This document shows positions 36,021-47,846 of a DNA stretch of 64,000 bases, piece after piece (position 1 is the first letter of the stretch; every line of letters starts with the position of its first letter). The DNA is from Cokeromyces recurvatus (lineage: Eukaryota; Mucoromycota; Mucoromycetes; Mucorales; Mucoraceae): the NCBI RefSeq assembly GCF_025118155.1, contig NW_026251422.1, forward strand, positions 180,595 through 244,594, read 5' to 3'. Below the pieces are notes generated by a model. The model did no database searches and was not told the DNA's origin. It was given only the letters and a program-made list of their open reading frames with translations. The translations under genes and the position numbers were made by a program.

Positions 36021-38281
36021 ATGAGGACAAGTGCAAAACTCATCGGTAATCTTGTACATCGAGTATCAGTACGAGTAAGTAAATTCAAATATTGACAAAT
36101 TTTAGATTAGATACAAAAAAAAAAACTATTTTTTTTTCTGCTATTTAGCTGCCATATAAGACAGGAAGAAAAATCGAAATAATTGAACAAGATTCTATTG
36201 TCAAACAAACAGGTTGAATATAAGAACAGGTACCAAACTTTAAATTATCATTTAATACTGAGTTTCAATTTGTGTATATAGTCGCGGCGTTGATCGAGTT
36301 ATCCAAGTATAAAATATCGATTGTTGCAAATACATTAGGCTATGTTTTAGAAAGTGTTTCTAAAGTAAAATAATGAAAAAAAAGAAGGTTTTTTTTTTTT
36401 GTATGAGATAACCAAAAATTTAGATATACTAATATAGGAATATATATATACATATAGACACACCAAATTTTTGAACAAAATGTACCAATAGAAATTATGC
36501 AATCAAAATTATTTGTCCTTCGTCTATTATCTGCCTGTATGCAACATCATTGGCAATATTGTCGTGATTTGGAAAAAAATAAAGAATCACCAACAACTGA
36601 AATAAATGTGACATTACCACCGCTTGATGGGACCTTGGTTACCTATCTTTTGGTTCTAATGAGTCGATATGTCACTCAATATCATTTGATCGAAGAAGCA
36701 ATAAGTTTAGACCAAAATACAAATACAACCCCATTTATGGACTATAGTGAATGCGAAAGTGGATATACATATGAACAGATTAAGCTTAGTTTAATTACTG
36801 ACATTTACAAAGCGGCTTCAAAGATCTTGTATTATATTAGTGCCAGTAATTGGGATGCTTATTATGCAAAAATTAAAAATGCTGTATGGTGTTTGGATAC
36901 AATGAATGGAACTGCCGCTGATAAAATTCCACCTGAAATTAGAATGCTTGAAAGTAGCTGTCTAACAAGAGAAAAGCTATGTACAATTTTTTCGAGTAAG
37001 CATCTTTTTTTTTTTTTTGTTTTTGTTTTTTTTTTCCTGCTTTACGGATATTTAACAGAGAGAGGGGGGTCCTATGATAGAATTAAATCCGTACTATCTT
37101 CATATGCGACTTGAAGGGAAATTAATATTCTCCAAAATGATACGTAAGGCAATTTGGAAATGGATCGAAGCTTATCCAAGTCAATTTGCTGAAGTCTGTG
37201 CTAGTGATGCACATCTTCTTCCAGGATCAGAGGTTTTATTTGATATGTGTAGTGCAACAGCAGATAATTCAAGAAAAAAATCAATATTGTGGCCACTTCA
37301 AACAATCTTGTTAATTTTATCTCCTCAACTCTTGACACAAGCCTTTTTAGATACAGCTCCTATTCATAATCGCAGAGGCAACTTTATTGGTTTATTGAAG
37401 AAATCATTACTACAGACAACAAGAGATGTCGATATCGCTGCTGTATGCTATGTTGATTTATGTAAGGCGGCAACGTATGTTCCTCCTAACAATGAATCTG
37501 TATTACGTTCTATTGCTGCAGATGCAGAAGCAGATCTCAAAGAAAAAGTCTGGAATTTTAATAAATCATTAAGCTCAGAATCGATAGGTTATGTCATTAA
37601 TCAAAGAGCATTAACAACGGATTTTTTATTTTCTTGGATTCGGCTTTATCCTGAGGACACATTAGAGAATATTATTCCCTCTTGTATCAACGAAAATGTG
37701 CCGATTTTATTTAAATTAGCGTTTATCAAAACATGTCTCGACATAGTAGACGAACAAAATTATTTACCTTGGAATCCATCCATTTCTTCCATGTATAACG
37801 GCTTGTGCACACCACTTCGGACACTCTTTTTGCAAACAGTCTATATGGACCTCAATAGTAATCCCAGTCATAAAAAGAAAGAAACGCATAGTAAACATAA
37901 TAATCGAGTCGAATTACTGTTGGAAATGTTGAGATTATTCAGAATTGATACACGGTTAGCCACTTTTGGTCATGATACGAGCCGAGTCAAGGAAAATAGT
38001 GACTTTATGGTGGGATTATCCATGTTATTTCAACACCCTGTGCAACGTGTTCGACAAGGTGGATTAGAATTACTTGTAAGGTTGCATCAACCAGAAAAAA
38101 TTATGGAATGGGGCCCAGCAGAGACAGTTCTGTCCAACTTTTGGAGTGTTTCTTCTCCTGCTATTCTTCAACTGGCTAGACAAATTTTGGATTACAAATC
38201 AAATGATGAAAATCTAAAGACTCTTCTACAACTCTTGGTTAAGCTCTTTAAAGAAAGAAATACGTTTCTAAAAACTAAACA

Positions 38282-38321
<40 letters not shown>

Positions 38322-38873
38322 TACAGTTCTTTTTTTTTCATAAAATGAAATAGTTACACTATCCTAACACAACTATATTTTTTTTATAGCAATTAATAAT
38401 TCCTGAATTTACTAATACAAGAGAAAGGTTACAAGCATCTGTTGCACTCGAAATTGCTCTTCTTGTTTCTTTATGCTCATCTAATAAAGATATATGCGAT
38501 GAATCTCTCAAATGTTTTCATGTTATTTGCAAAGAATCTAGAATGGTAGATGTAGGAGGAGAATTAAATTCATTGACAATATTATGTAACCTAGAAGTAT
38601 ACGAAGACTTATCAAGGGATAATTCGAAATACATTGGACGTAAGGCCCAACAGAAACGTATTAGGAAATATTTACGTATGTTGCCTCATCATACACCAGC
38701 ACATATGGCAGCATGGGAGGAAGCTTGGAAGCGCTGGATGCAATTAACAATCTTGATAAAAAGGTATTCTGATGACATAGCTGAAGATGGTTCCAGTGAC
38801 TTGAGAACTTCATCTATTAATAATCCAATCGATTTATCCTCAGCACTTAATGTGATTGGAAGCAATAATAATA

Positions 38874-38907
<34 letters not shown>

Positions 38908-38923
38908 TAACAGTAACAGTAAC

Positions 38924-38954
<31 letters not shown>

Positions 38955-41900
38955 GCAATAATAATAATAATAATAATAATGGATTGAACAGTGTTACCAG
39001 CAATAGTGTTTATAGTGGGAACAAAAAGTTACCTCGTAGTAATGAAAAGCCTAAATCAACTAGTAATTTAACAATATCCTCCGCACAAAATGTACCAGCA
39101 AAACAAAATTTAGACAGATATGAAGATAAATTAGTTGAATGGCAAAACTTGACAGGATTTTTGGCTGCCCTTGGTGGTTGCTGTTTATTAGATGATCACT
39201 TTGAATGGATGATGGAACAGCATAGATTATCGAATGAACCTATGATAATGGCTGATCGATTTATCGGTGAAATGACGGAATTACTAGTATCAGATAATAT
39301 GTATATATCTGAGGGCATTAAAGACACGTTAGGTAATGATCTATCTCCCACCCTCTATGTAATTTTATTCCAGCATTGTGAAGCTTATATCAAAAAGTGT
39401 TTTGACTCTAATGGTGGTGCTATTCGTAGTCGCAAAAATAAGCTCTTTGTTGAACAATCTGTCTTGGTGTTACGATTGATCTTAGACCGGTTAGTCAATA
39501 CCAGTGATTGCTTACTAAATGTGGACTTTAGTAACTTGATGAGCCAATTTGCAGATTATTTAAATGGCCTTCCTAATACGTACATCACATTACGTGTTAA
39601 AGTTAAAATGTGTCTCTTAATTGAAGCTGTTATGCAAAAAAGAGAGCAACTTATTATTAGAAATGAGATTAGAGTTCGAAATAAATTATTGGAGATATGT
39701 GTTGAATGGACAAGTGAATATGCATCCGTAAGTTAAAAAGGGAAATATAACGAATATTGCTATAACAAAATGTTCTTACACAATATATATATATGCATAT
39801 AGCTGCGCAAGCCAGTAGATACAAGTCAACAAGCTGAAATACTTCAGAAAGATTTGGATCAAGCATGCTTAAAAGCTATTGTCAGTCTTTTGCATCAACT
39901 TCCACTTCAATCATCAGAAGCAGAGAGGCCTGTAAATGGCTCACAAATGAAAAATAAATTGTTTCTAAAATATTTCGAGTATTTCATAAAATTACTCGAC
40001 AAATACAGACAAACAGAAGCTAGTTTGAACAGATTAACGATCAGTAATAATTCAACTTCTACAAGGGACTCTTCATTAAAGTCATCTGGTAGTGACACAT
40101 ATCAAGATATAGGTCAGATGAAAGAGCTTACAATTCTGGCCATGTCTCATCTACTCAGTGCTAATGTTGATGCAGGTCTTAAATATTCATTATCCATGGG
40201 TTATGATGATGATCCAGTGACTCGAACGGCTTTTATGCGTGTTTTATCAAATATTTTAGATCAAGGTACAGAATTTGAAACTTTAGCTGAAAGTGTAATG
40301 ACTGATAGATACGAAAAGCTGATCGATGTAAGTTATATTAGTTGCATATATATAAATTCAGACTAATATATACATATGTATATATATATATATTTATATA
40401 GATACTTGTGGAAGCAGATATGGAAATCATTCTATCTCTATGTGAAGTATGCCCATCTCAAGATACTACAGGTATTGCAGAAACACTGTTGATTTGTTTT
40501 GAATCTCGAAATAAAGTGATTCCATTGCTAAAAACGGTTATACAGAAGGAACTATCACTTACAAGTAAAATATCCTCCTTATATATATATATATAATTTG
40601 CTTCAATTAATTATTTATACATCTAAATTTTTCTTTTATATATATATATAGGACAAGAGGCTACTTTATTTAGGGGCACAACAATAGCTACACGTATTCT
40701 ATCAATATATGCAAAACTATCTTGTTTAGATTATGTTCGAATAACATTGCAGCCAGCTATGGAAGAAATTAATGCTTTATCTGAAGAGGAATTAACTTGG
40801 GAATTAGATCCACAGAAAGTTAATTCAATGCAACAAGTCATGATAAATAAAAGGAATGTCATAAGAGCAACAGAAATTCTTTTGAATACAATTTGCTTAT
40901 CCATTGAAAGTGCGCCCAGGTATACATAAATATATCTATCTATTTAACTAAATGATTATAATTAATTTATATATATGTATACGTATATAGGTCATTTAGA
41001 GAGGAATTGTACTTAATTAGTACCTTAGTCGGTGAATGTTTTCCTGAAGCGCAATCAACAGCTGTTGGAAGCTTTGTCTTTCTTAGACTCTTTGGTCCAG
41101 CCATTGTTACCCCAGAAAATGCAGGCTTTGCTAAGCATGTATTACCTAAAAATAATAACGTCCGAAAAATACTCTTACAAGCAACAAGAGTCATGCAGAA
41201 CTTGGCTAACAATATTCTGTTTGGTTCCAAGGAGACACATATGATTATATTAAATGATTTTTTAACAAGCAATATTTATCGAGTCACTAATTTTTTAAGA
41301 GCCATCTCAACATTACCTACGAATAAGCAAGATGATTTTACAGGAGCCATTCGAGTGGATCAAGTGGGTTATGCTAAGCTTCATAAATACCTTTCAGATA
41401 ATTTAGAACGTGTATCTCGTGATTTAACTAGTCGTAGTAAGACAAGGGATTCAGATACGCTTTTAAAGTGGAAGAGAACACTTGATCGACTATCTAATAT
41501 TCTAGCCCAACTTGGACGACCTTCTGATATAGTTTCTGAACTATCTTATACTCGAAATTATACACTTGCTAATAGTAACCATTACTATAGTGAATTTATG
41601 CGTCGAAATGAGCATCGAGATTTGTCTGTTATTAGTTCTCAAAATATATTTTACATGGGTGGTAAATCTAAAGGTGGCAGACCTGTGTTCTATATGATTT
41701 GTCGTGCTGTTGATGCAGACGAGACGGATTTTGAACTTTTAATCTACTACATGCTACGCGTAAGTGATAATAAGATAAAGAAAAGAAAAAAAAAGGAGAG
41801 ATTTTTTTTAATATATACATGTATGCAATATATCATTTATAGGTTATGGAACCTTATTTAGATAATCCATTTGAATTATTATTTGATACTACAGAATTTA

Positions 41901-44900
41901 GTTCAACTCGGGCTATACCTATTCATTGGATGACTCAATTCTTTCAATTAATTTTCAGTGAAATGAATGATTACCTAGTATCACTTCATCTTTATAATCC
42001 AAACACATATCTACAAAAATATATTCAAAAGCTACCACGTACTATTGTCAATAAGCTAGTGAAAAGAACACACTTCTCATCTAGTTTGAATGACCTTTAT
42101 GAGCATATTGCTCCTAATATGATAAGGCTACCTAAAGAGACACGTAAGTTAAAATCATTGTTTAGTCATATAAGCCTTTGACTCTAATATTTGCTTACAT
42201 AGTCGATCTTGAAAAAGAAGTAAGTGTAACCATATCTTCTGTCACTAGGATTACCCACTTGAGATCTTCGATACCAGTAATTGTTAAAATCGGACCAGAG
42301 CATCTACAAGTGATTACTGTAAGTTTATACATATACATATATATATATACATATATATATATAATCAATTTTACTTGTAGTTAAAAAAGCAAGAAATTTT
42401 ATACAACTTGAATTCTATTTTAAGAGATGTACATCATATTTCAAACCTTGAAGATATTACAATTTTACCATCAACAAAACCAGAAGGAGGGGATATTTCC
42501 ATTAAATATGATAAAGGAAAATCGACAATGATACTTTCTTCAACAAAGAGAGATACTATACTTAAGGTAATTTATAATAAATAATATTAAGCATATATAT
42601 ATATATATGTATATTTATTTATAAACTTGAATATCATAGTATTTTCGTCATAGTAAACAACGTTATGAAACATCATCAAAGCCTGCATCTATTAATGAGC
42701 AATACATTATACGCCCAAATGATGTACCTGGCAGATTACTTAATATGGCTTTATTAAATCTTGGAAGTCCATACCCAAGTCTCCGATTAGCAGCATACAA
42801 TCTGCTTTATTCACTAAGCTTATCCTTTCGATTTGATGTGGGTAATCAATTATTAAATGCAAAAGGTAATAGAGAATTTTATTTTTTTTTTTTAAAGAAA
42901 AAAAAAAAAGAAGAAAAAAATATAGGGTGTTTAACTTTAAGGCAGATTTATGTATTCCTTCGAATAGTTCCGATTTTATAGTTAGTATTAGTGAAAGTTT
43001 AGCGAAATCCGAACGTCATTTAACATTGGAATTCCTAAATGAAGCATTTATTGGGTTTGAAAAGTCAAACACGTCGATGAGACAGTTATGCTTAGATTAC
43101 ATGGCACCATGGCTACTTAACTTATCCATGTTCACACATAATTCACTCGATAACTATAATAAGAATGTGTCAAAAACAAGGGATGTACTAAGGCACTTGA
43201 TTGATTTAACTGTTAAAAGACCTGAGGTAACTATTAATTCGAGTCATATGATAATAATAATAATGACAATCTACACTTTTATATAGCTGTATAAACATAT
43301 TCAGGCTCGAACATGGAAAACAATTATGGAGGTAAACGATGTGATGGATCTCGTAGTTAATTGCTTTGTTCAATACTCGGTCAAGTATGGTGCTGGTTCA
43401 CCACAGGCTGAAATCATTTCAGATACGTTAGTGACTATGTCAAGCATATGTAGTCGAGGAAAAGTGATTAATCGTATGAAACGAGTCTTAGAGAGCACCT
43501 CTATTCAGCCTTGTAGACAATTAACTGAACACCCATCTTGGAATGAAATTGCTGTTTTACTTCGATTTATTTTGATGCTATCATTTAGCAACACCGCGTA
43601 TATTGTTCCATATATACCTGAGGTATTTCATATAGTGACTATGTTGGTCGTTACTGGACCCACTTTTATTCGATCATCTGTCCATGAACTTGTAGTCAAT
43701 ACGATTCATACTCTTTGTACTACAAACAAGTTATTAGCTGACGAAAATATGAAAAAACTTCAATTTGTGTTGAATGATGTATGTGATAGTAAAAATAGAG
43801 TATCGTTTGGTTTAACAAAGCAACATGCAAATGCATTTACAATCACGCAAGAGACAACTACGGATATTATTGAATCTGTTAACTTGATATCTTTACAAAG
43901 CATCATAAGACTTTTACTGGACACACTAAGTTACGGTGCACCTACAACTGATATCGCTAATATATGGAGAGCAAGATGGATGGGACTTGTGACGAGAACG
44001 GCATTTTGTTTTAATCCTGTAATCCAACCAAGATCGTTTGTTGCACTAGGATGTTTAGCACAAGAAGAAGTCGATGATGATTTAATCTATCAAATATTAA
44101 TTGCCTTACAAAATGCCTTGACCATCTTTGATCAATTGGATTCTAATTTGATTGTCAGCATAATGATGTGCCTTAGCAATATAATCGATAGCCTTCCAAT
44201 GAAATCAATTTACTTGTTGCATCTCTTTTGGTTAGCTATTGCCTTAGTACAAATAGGTCATCCTGCTATATTCCAAACTGCTGTTCAATTCCTTGAATCC
44301 GTGCTACGTGCATTATATTCAAGAAAACTATTTGCTCAACGACCTGTTGAAGAAGTATTGTTGAATGCTCGAATTGACATTATAGCTGATGAACTTGATC
44401 AAGCATGTGGTGTTAACTTTAAAGAACACTTCTCATTTGCTATAGCTGTTATATTACTGAAAGGATTAAAACAATGTGATAACAAGGACGTTGTCTTTGC
44501 CTGTCTAGCCGCCTTTCTTGAAATTAGTTCCAAACAGCGACCTATGGAACAACCATGCTGGATTGAAGCTCGAACACTAGGATATTTTGCAGGACTTTTA
44601 CCATTTGCAGCAAAGGACGATAACTTGAGAGAATTGTTACGTTTAGCTGGTGTCAATGATATAGAATTAGATGAAGAAATCAATTTCAACACTTTACGTT
44701 TATTTGATATATTTGAAATTCCAGATAATAGTACAGCCTTATTATTTGTGTCCTTGATTGTTGCCTTGTTAAATGCTTCTGAAAGTGAATATGAAAAACT
44801 GTTCTTGTATCGTCTATTGTCTGATACAGCTGTTTCCGTTCCTGAAGTTTTTGCACTTGTGTAAGTTTTTTTTTTTTTTTTTTTTTTCATATACATAGCT

Positions 44901-45191
44901 TAATTCATTCATTCATTATTATTATTGCGTAGTTATGAATCATTGCTTCCAAAAATGAATCAAATAGTAGTCAATAGTCAAAATTATGAAATAACTGAAG
45001 CAGTGAACACTATCTTGGTGACAGTTTGTTCAGAGCCACTCTTTAATGTAACACATAAACGCACTCAAAATTGGGGACTTGAAAATTTGAAGTTTGCATC
45101 TTTATGCGATCCAACGTTTGGTGCTATTAATACTAATTATATTTTAAATGCAAAGTTAGCAAGTAAGTTGGTGGGATACATTACAGCTTAA
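36021..45191 (+). CDS. NF1: Neurofibromin (NF1/Ira-type Ras GTPase-activating protein)
   Basis: Giant RasGAP, about 2654 aa, that turns off Ras by stimulating GTP hydrolysis. Seventeen exons: 36021-36074, 36149-36212, 36282-36364, 36458-36995, 37063-38282, 38390-39727, 39803-40327, 40402-40564, 40652-40919, 40991-41759, 41843-42143, 42203-42318, 42381-42566, 42640-42865, 42946-43226, 43287-44860, 44933-45191. The first three exons encode the neurofibromin N-terminus (LPYKTGRKIE, SKYKISIVANTLG). Helical repeats follow, then the GAP-related domain with arginine finger TLFRGTTIAT (R1336, equal to human Arg1276). Next come the FGPAIVTPENAG block, the Sec14-PH module (VMEPYLDNPFELLFDT) and the C-terminal repeats. 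A poly-Asn tract sits before the GAP domain. Length and full-length collinearity favour neurofibromin over the divergent yeast Ira proteins. The acceptor of exon 5 (37062) is chosen for frame and is the weakest junction. Confidence 0.93.
38868..38982 (+). repeat. AAT/AAC repeat encoding poly-Asn in NF1
   Basis: About 38 triplets, mostly AAT with scattered AAC, AGT and AGC, encode an Asn/Ser tract inside exon 6 of neurofibromin. It lies in the region linking the N-terminal repeats to the GAP domain. Length is a multiple of three, so the frame is kept. Confidence 0.9.
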
Positions 45192-45486
45192 CAATGGGGT
45201 TAGAATTAATATGAATAACAGCATTCTCACATACCAAAAAATAAACAATTTTTATTTTATTTCTTTTTTTTTTTTTTTTTACTTACTTACTATGTCATGT
45301 CAGTAAAATAGCAGTAATATCTTTTTTGAATGCCGCTATTTTCGATTTCTTTTTTTTTTTTTTTTTTCAAGACAGAATCCTTTTTATTTATTTATTTTTA
45401 TTTTAACATTGTGTTTAACGATCAATAGATTATACATTTAAAAAAAAAATGGAAAAAAAGAGTAAAGTATTATAAATTCAATTGAA
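45192..45486. other. Spacer between NF1 and PPIH
   Basis: 295 bp, T-rich, containing the 3' end of NF1 and the promoter of the cyclophilin gene. No gene seen. Confidence 0.5.
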
Positions 45487-46404
45487 ATGAATAAAAAGAA
45501 AGAAAGAATTAATTATAAAATAGGTGCTCAAGTTGAGAGACCAGTTGTGTTTTTTGATATTTCTATTGGTGATGTGCCTGTTGGTCGAATGAAAATGGAA
45601 TTATTCTCTGATATTGTACCCAAGACAGCTGAAAACTTTAGGTATTTTAAATCATTACTGATTCAAATACGAGTAAACAACAAATTAACCTATCCTTCTT
45701 CTTTGTTTTTGTTTTTTTTTAAGACAATTATGTACTGGGGAATACAAGTATGTTGTTTAACGCGACGTAGATTTATATTCATATACTAAATGGCTTCTCT
45801 TCATTAGACGAAATGGACAACCTCAAGGATATAAAAATTGTCTATTTCATAGGTTAGTTTTATTTTTTCTTTTTCAACAATGTATAAAATTCATTCTTAT
45901 ACCCTTCTCCTTCCCCTCCCCCCTCTTCCTTATATATATATATATATGTATAGAGTCATTAAAGACTTTATGGTTCAAGGTGGTGATTTTCTTAAAGGAG
46001 ATGGTACTGGATCTATGAGCATTTATGGAGAGAAATTTAATGATGAAAATTTCATTGAAAAGCATAGCAGTGCAGGTTTATTATCAATGGTAGAGATATA
46101 AAAACGTCGGATGAATGCATAAAGGTACTCATAGTTTAGTTTTGATAGGCTAATTCGGGTCCAAACACGAATGGTTGTCAATTCTTTATTACTTGTGATG
46201 CCTGCGACTTTTTAGATGGTAAACATGTTGTATTTGGTCGTTTGATTGATGGTCTATTGACACTTCGTAAAATTGAAAATGTATCTACTGGACCAAATAA
46301 TCGACCTAAATTACCTGTCAAAATTACTGGTAAGTTTTATAAAATAATATAAATGAGCTATTTCTTTTGTTGATTTATTTTTAATAGAATGTGGACAAAT
46401 GTAA
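45487..46404 (+). CDS. PPIH: Cyclophilin H-type peptidyl-prolyl isomerase
   Basis: Spliceosomal cyclophilin that in animals binds the U4/U6 snRNP protein PRPF4. Six exons: 45487-45641, 45724-45747, 45808-45852, 45954-46089, 46149-46329, 46388-46404; 185 aa, frame closes. Cyclophilin landmarks: [39 protein letters not shown] (catalytic Arg of FHR), [17 protein letters not shown] and DGKHVVFG. The phrase [20 protein letters not shown] matches PPIH (family ending TGPNNKPKLPVVI), not cyclophilin A. The residue equal to cyclophilin A Trp121 is Phe ([12 protein letters not shown]), which usually lowers cyclosporin affinity. Several very short exons (24, 45 and 17 nt) hide the gene from ORF scans. 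Confidence 0.93.
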
Positions 46405-46540
46405 AAGAAGAGACATGAATAAAATAAAAAAGTTTTATTTTATATAAATTATGACAAATCCTTATAATATAAATAAAAAAAAAATGTTTGTTTTTAAAAA
46501 AAATAATAATAATGTCGCTTATTATAGCTAACAAAGGACT

Positions 46541-46577
46541 TTATTGAATTTGTCCATTTTGTTGCTGCTGCTGCTGC

Positions 46578-46608
<31 letters not shown>

Positions 46609-47800
46609 GCTGTTGTTGTTGTTGTTGCTGCTGCTGCTGTTGAGCTTGTTGTCTAGCAAGGAAAATTCTTTGTTGTAATTCACGAATAGCATTAGGCTGT
46701 AAATTGCCTAGATTTGCAAGATTAATGTTGTTCATATTTCCAAGATTAATATTAGATAATAGTAAACTATTAGGATTAAGGCCTAACGAAATAATAGTCA
46801 GTTATTATTATTATTATTTTGATGATTTTAGGTTATACCATTTATGTTTTGTTGTTGTTGCTGCTGTTGCTGTTGTTGTTGTTGTTGAGGCTGTTGTTGT
46901 TGAGGCTGTTGTTGAGGCTGTTGAGCTGGGCTTCCCATGGCAACTGCATTCATCATTTGTTGCTGTCGAAGTGTATTTTGCAAATGTTGTTGTACATTTG
47001 GATTATTAAGTACATTTAAGTTTGCTGTATTTTGTAAATTGGCTAATAAAGCAGGATTGATATTTGTTGTACCAGCAATGGGCGTAGATGATCCAGCAGG
47101 AGGCATAGTTTGTGGAGCTGTATTTACCTGAGGTATACCAGCATTTAAATCTGGAAGTGGAGCTCTTGCAAAGACAATACCTATCAATTTACCACCTGTA
47201 TGGGTCAAAATAACACCATGATGAGGCTCTGCTCCACCAAGGTTAAATACAACAGTTGCAATATATTTTTTTTGTTCCAAATTTCTTAAAAGTAAATTAA
47301 AATTCGTTTGATCTTGTTGTGTACTGGTATTTAAAGGTCTAAACTGACAAAAGGGTAATTTATTTTCAATTGCTTGTCTTTGAAGAATTTGTGCTCTTGC
47401 TAAAGGTGATCGACCAGCAATTTGGACTCGTGGTGGCCATATTTCAGGACGATACTCTTCTAGACTAACCGTATTTCCTTTAAGTGTAATTGCAAATGCA
47501 CCACAATGACAACTAAACTCTTGTAATTGACCTTCTGGTGACTTAATATGCCAGACAATTTGGCCTGTCCAAATAGGTTGAGTAGGTACTACATTTGATT
47601 GTTGTTGCGATAGTGGTGCTGTAGCTGCTGCAGCTGCTGCTACTGCCTGATTTTGTGGTTGTTGGTTTATATTTTGTTGTTGAGGTTGTTGAATTTGTTG
47701 AGGTTGTTGTACTTGTTGCTGAGGTTGTTGCATTTGTTGTTGAACTTGTTGCTGTAATAACTGGGCTTGTAATTCATTTATATTAGTAGGCCTAATACCC

Positions 47801-47846
<46 letters not shown>

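Noticed and set aside
35731..36059. Phe-rich and Lys-rich ORFs on both strands
   Set aside because: Produced by T/A homopolymers upstream of NF1; no codon structure.
36021..36373. Separate 69-aa small gene
   Set aside because: Its third exon can end at a GT donor (36365) and join in phase to 36458; the peptide matches the neurofibromin N-terminus, so these are NF1 exons 1-3.
38689..39003. Poly-Leu reverse ORF
   Set aside because: Antisense of the NF1 AAT repeat.
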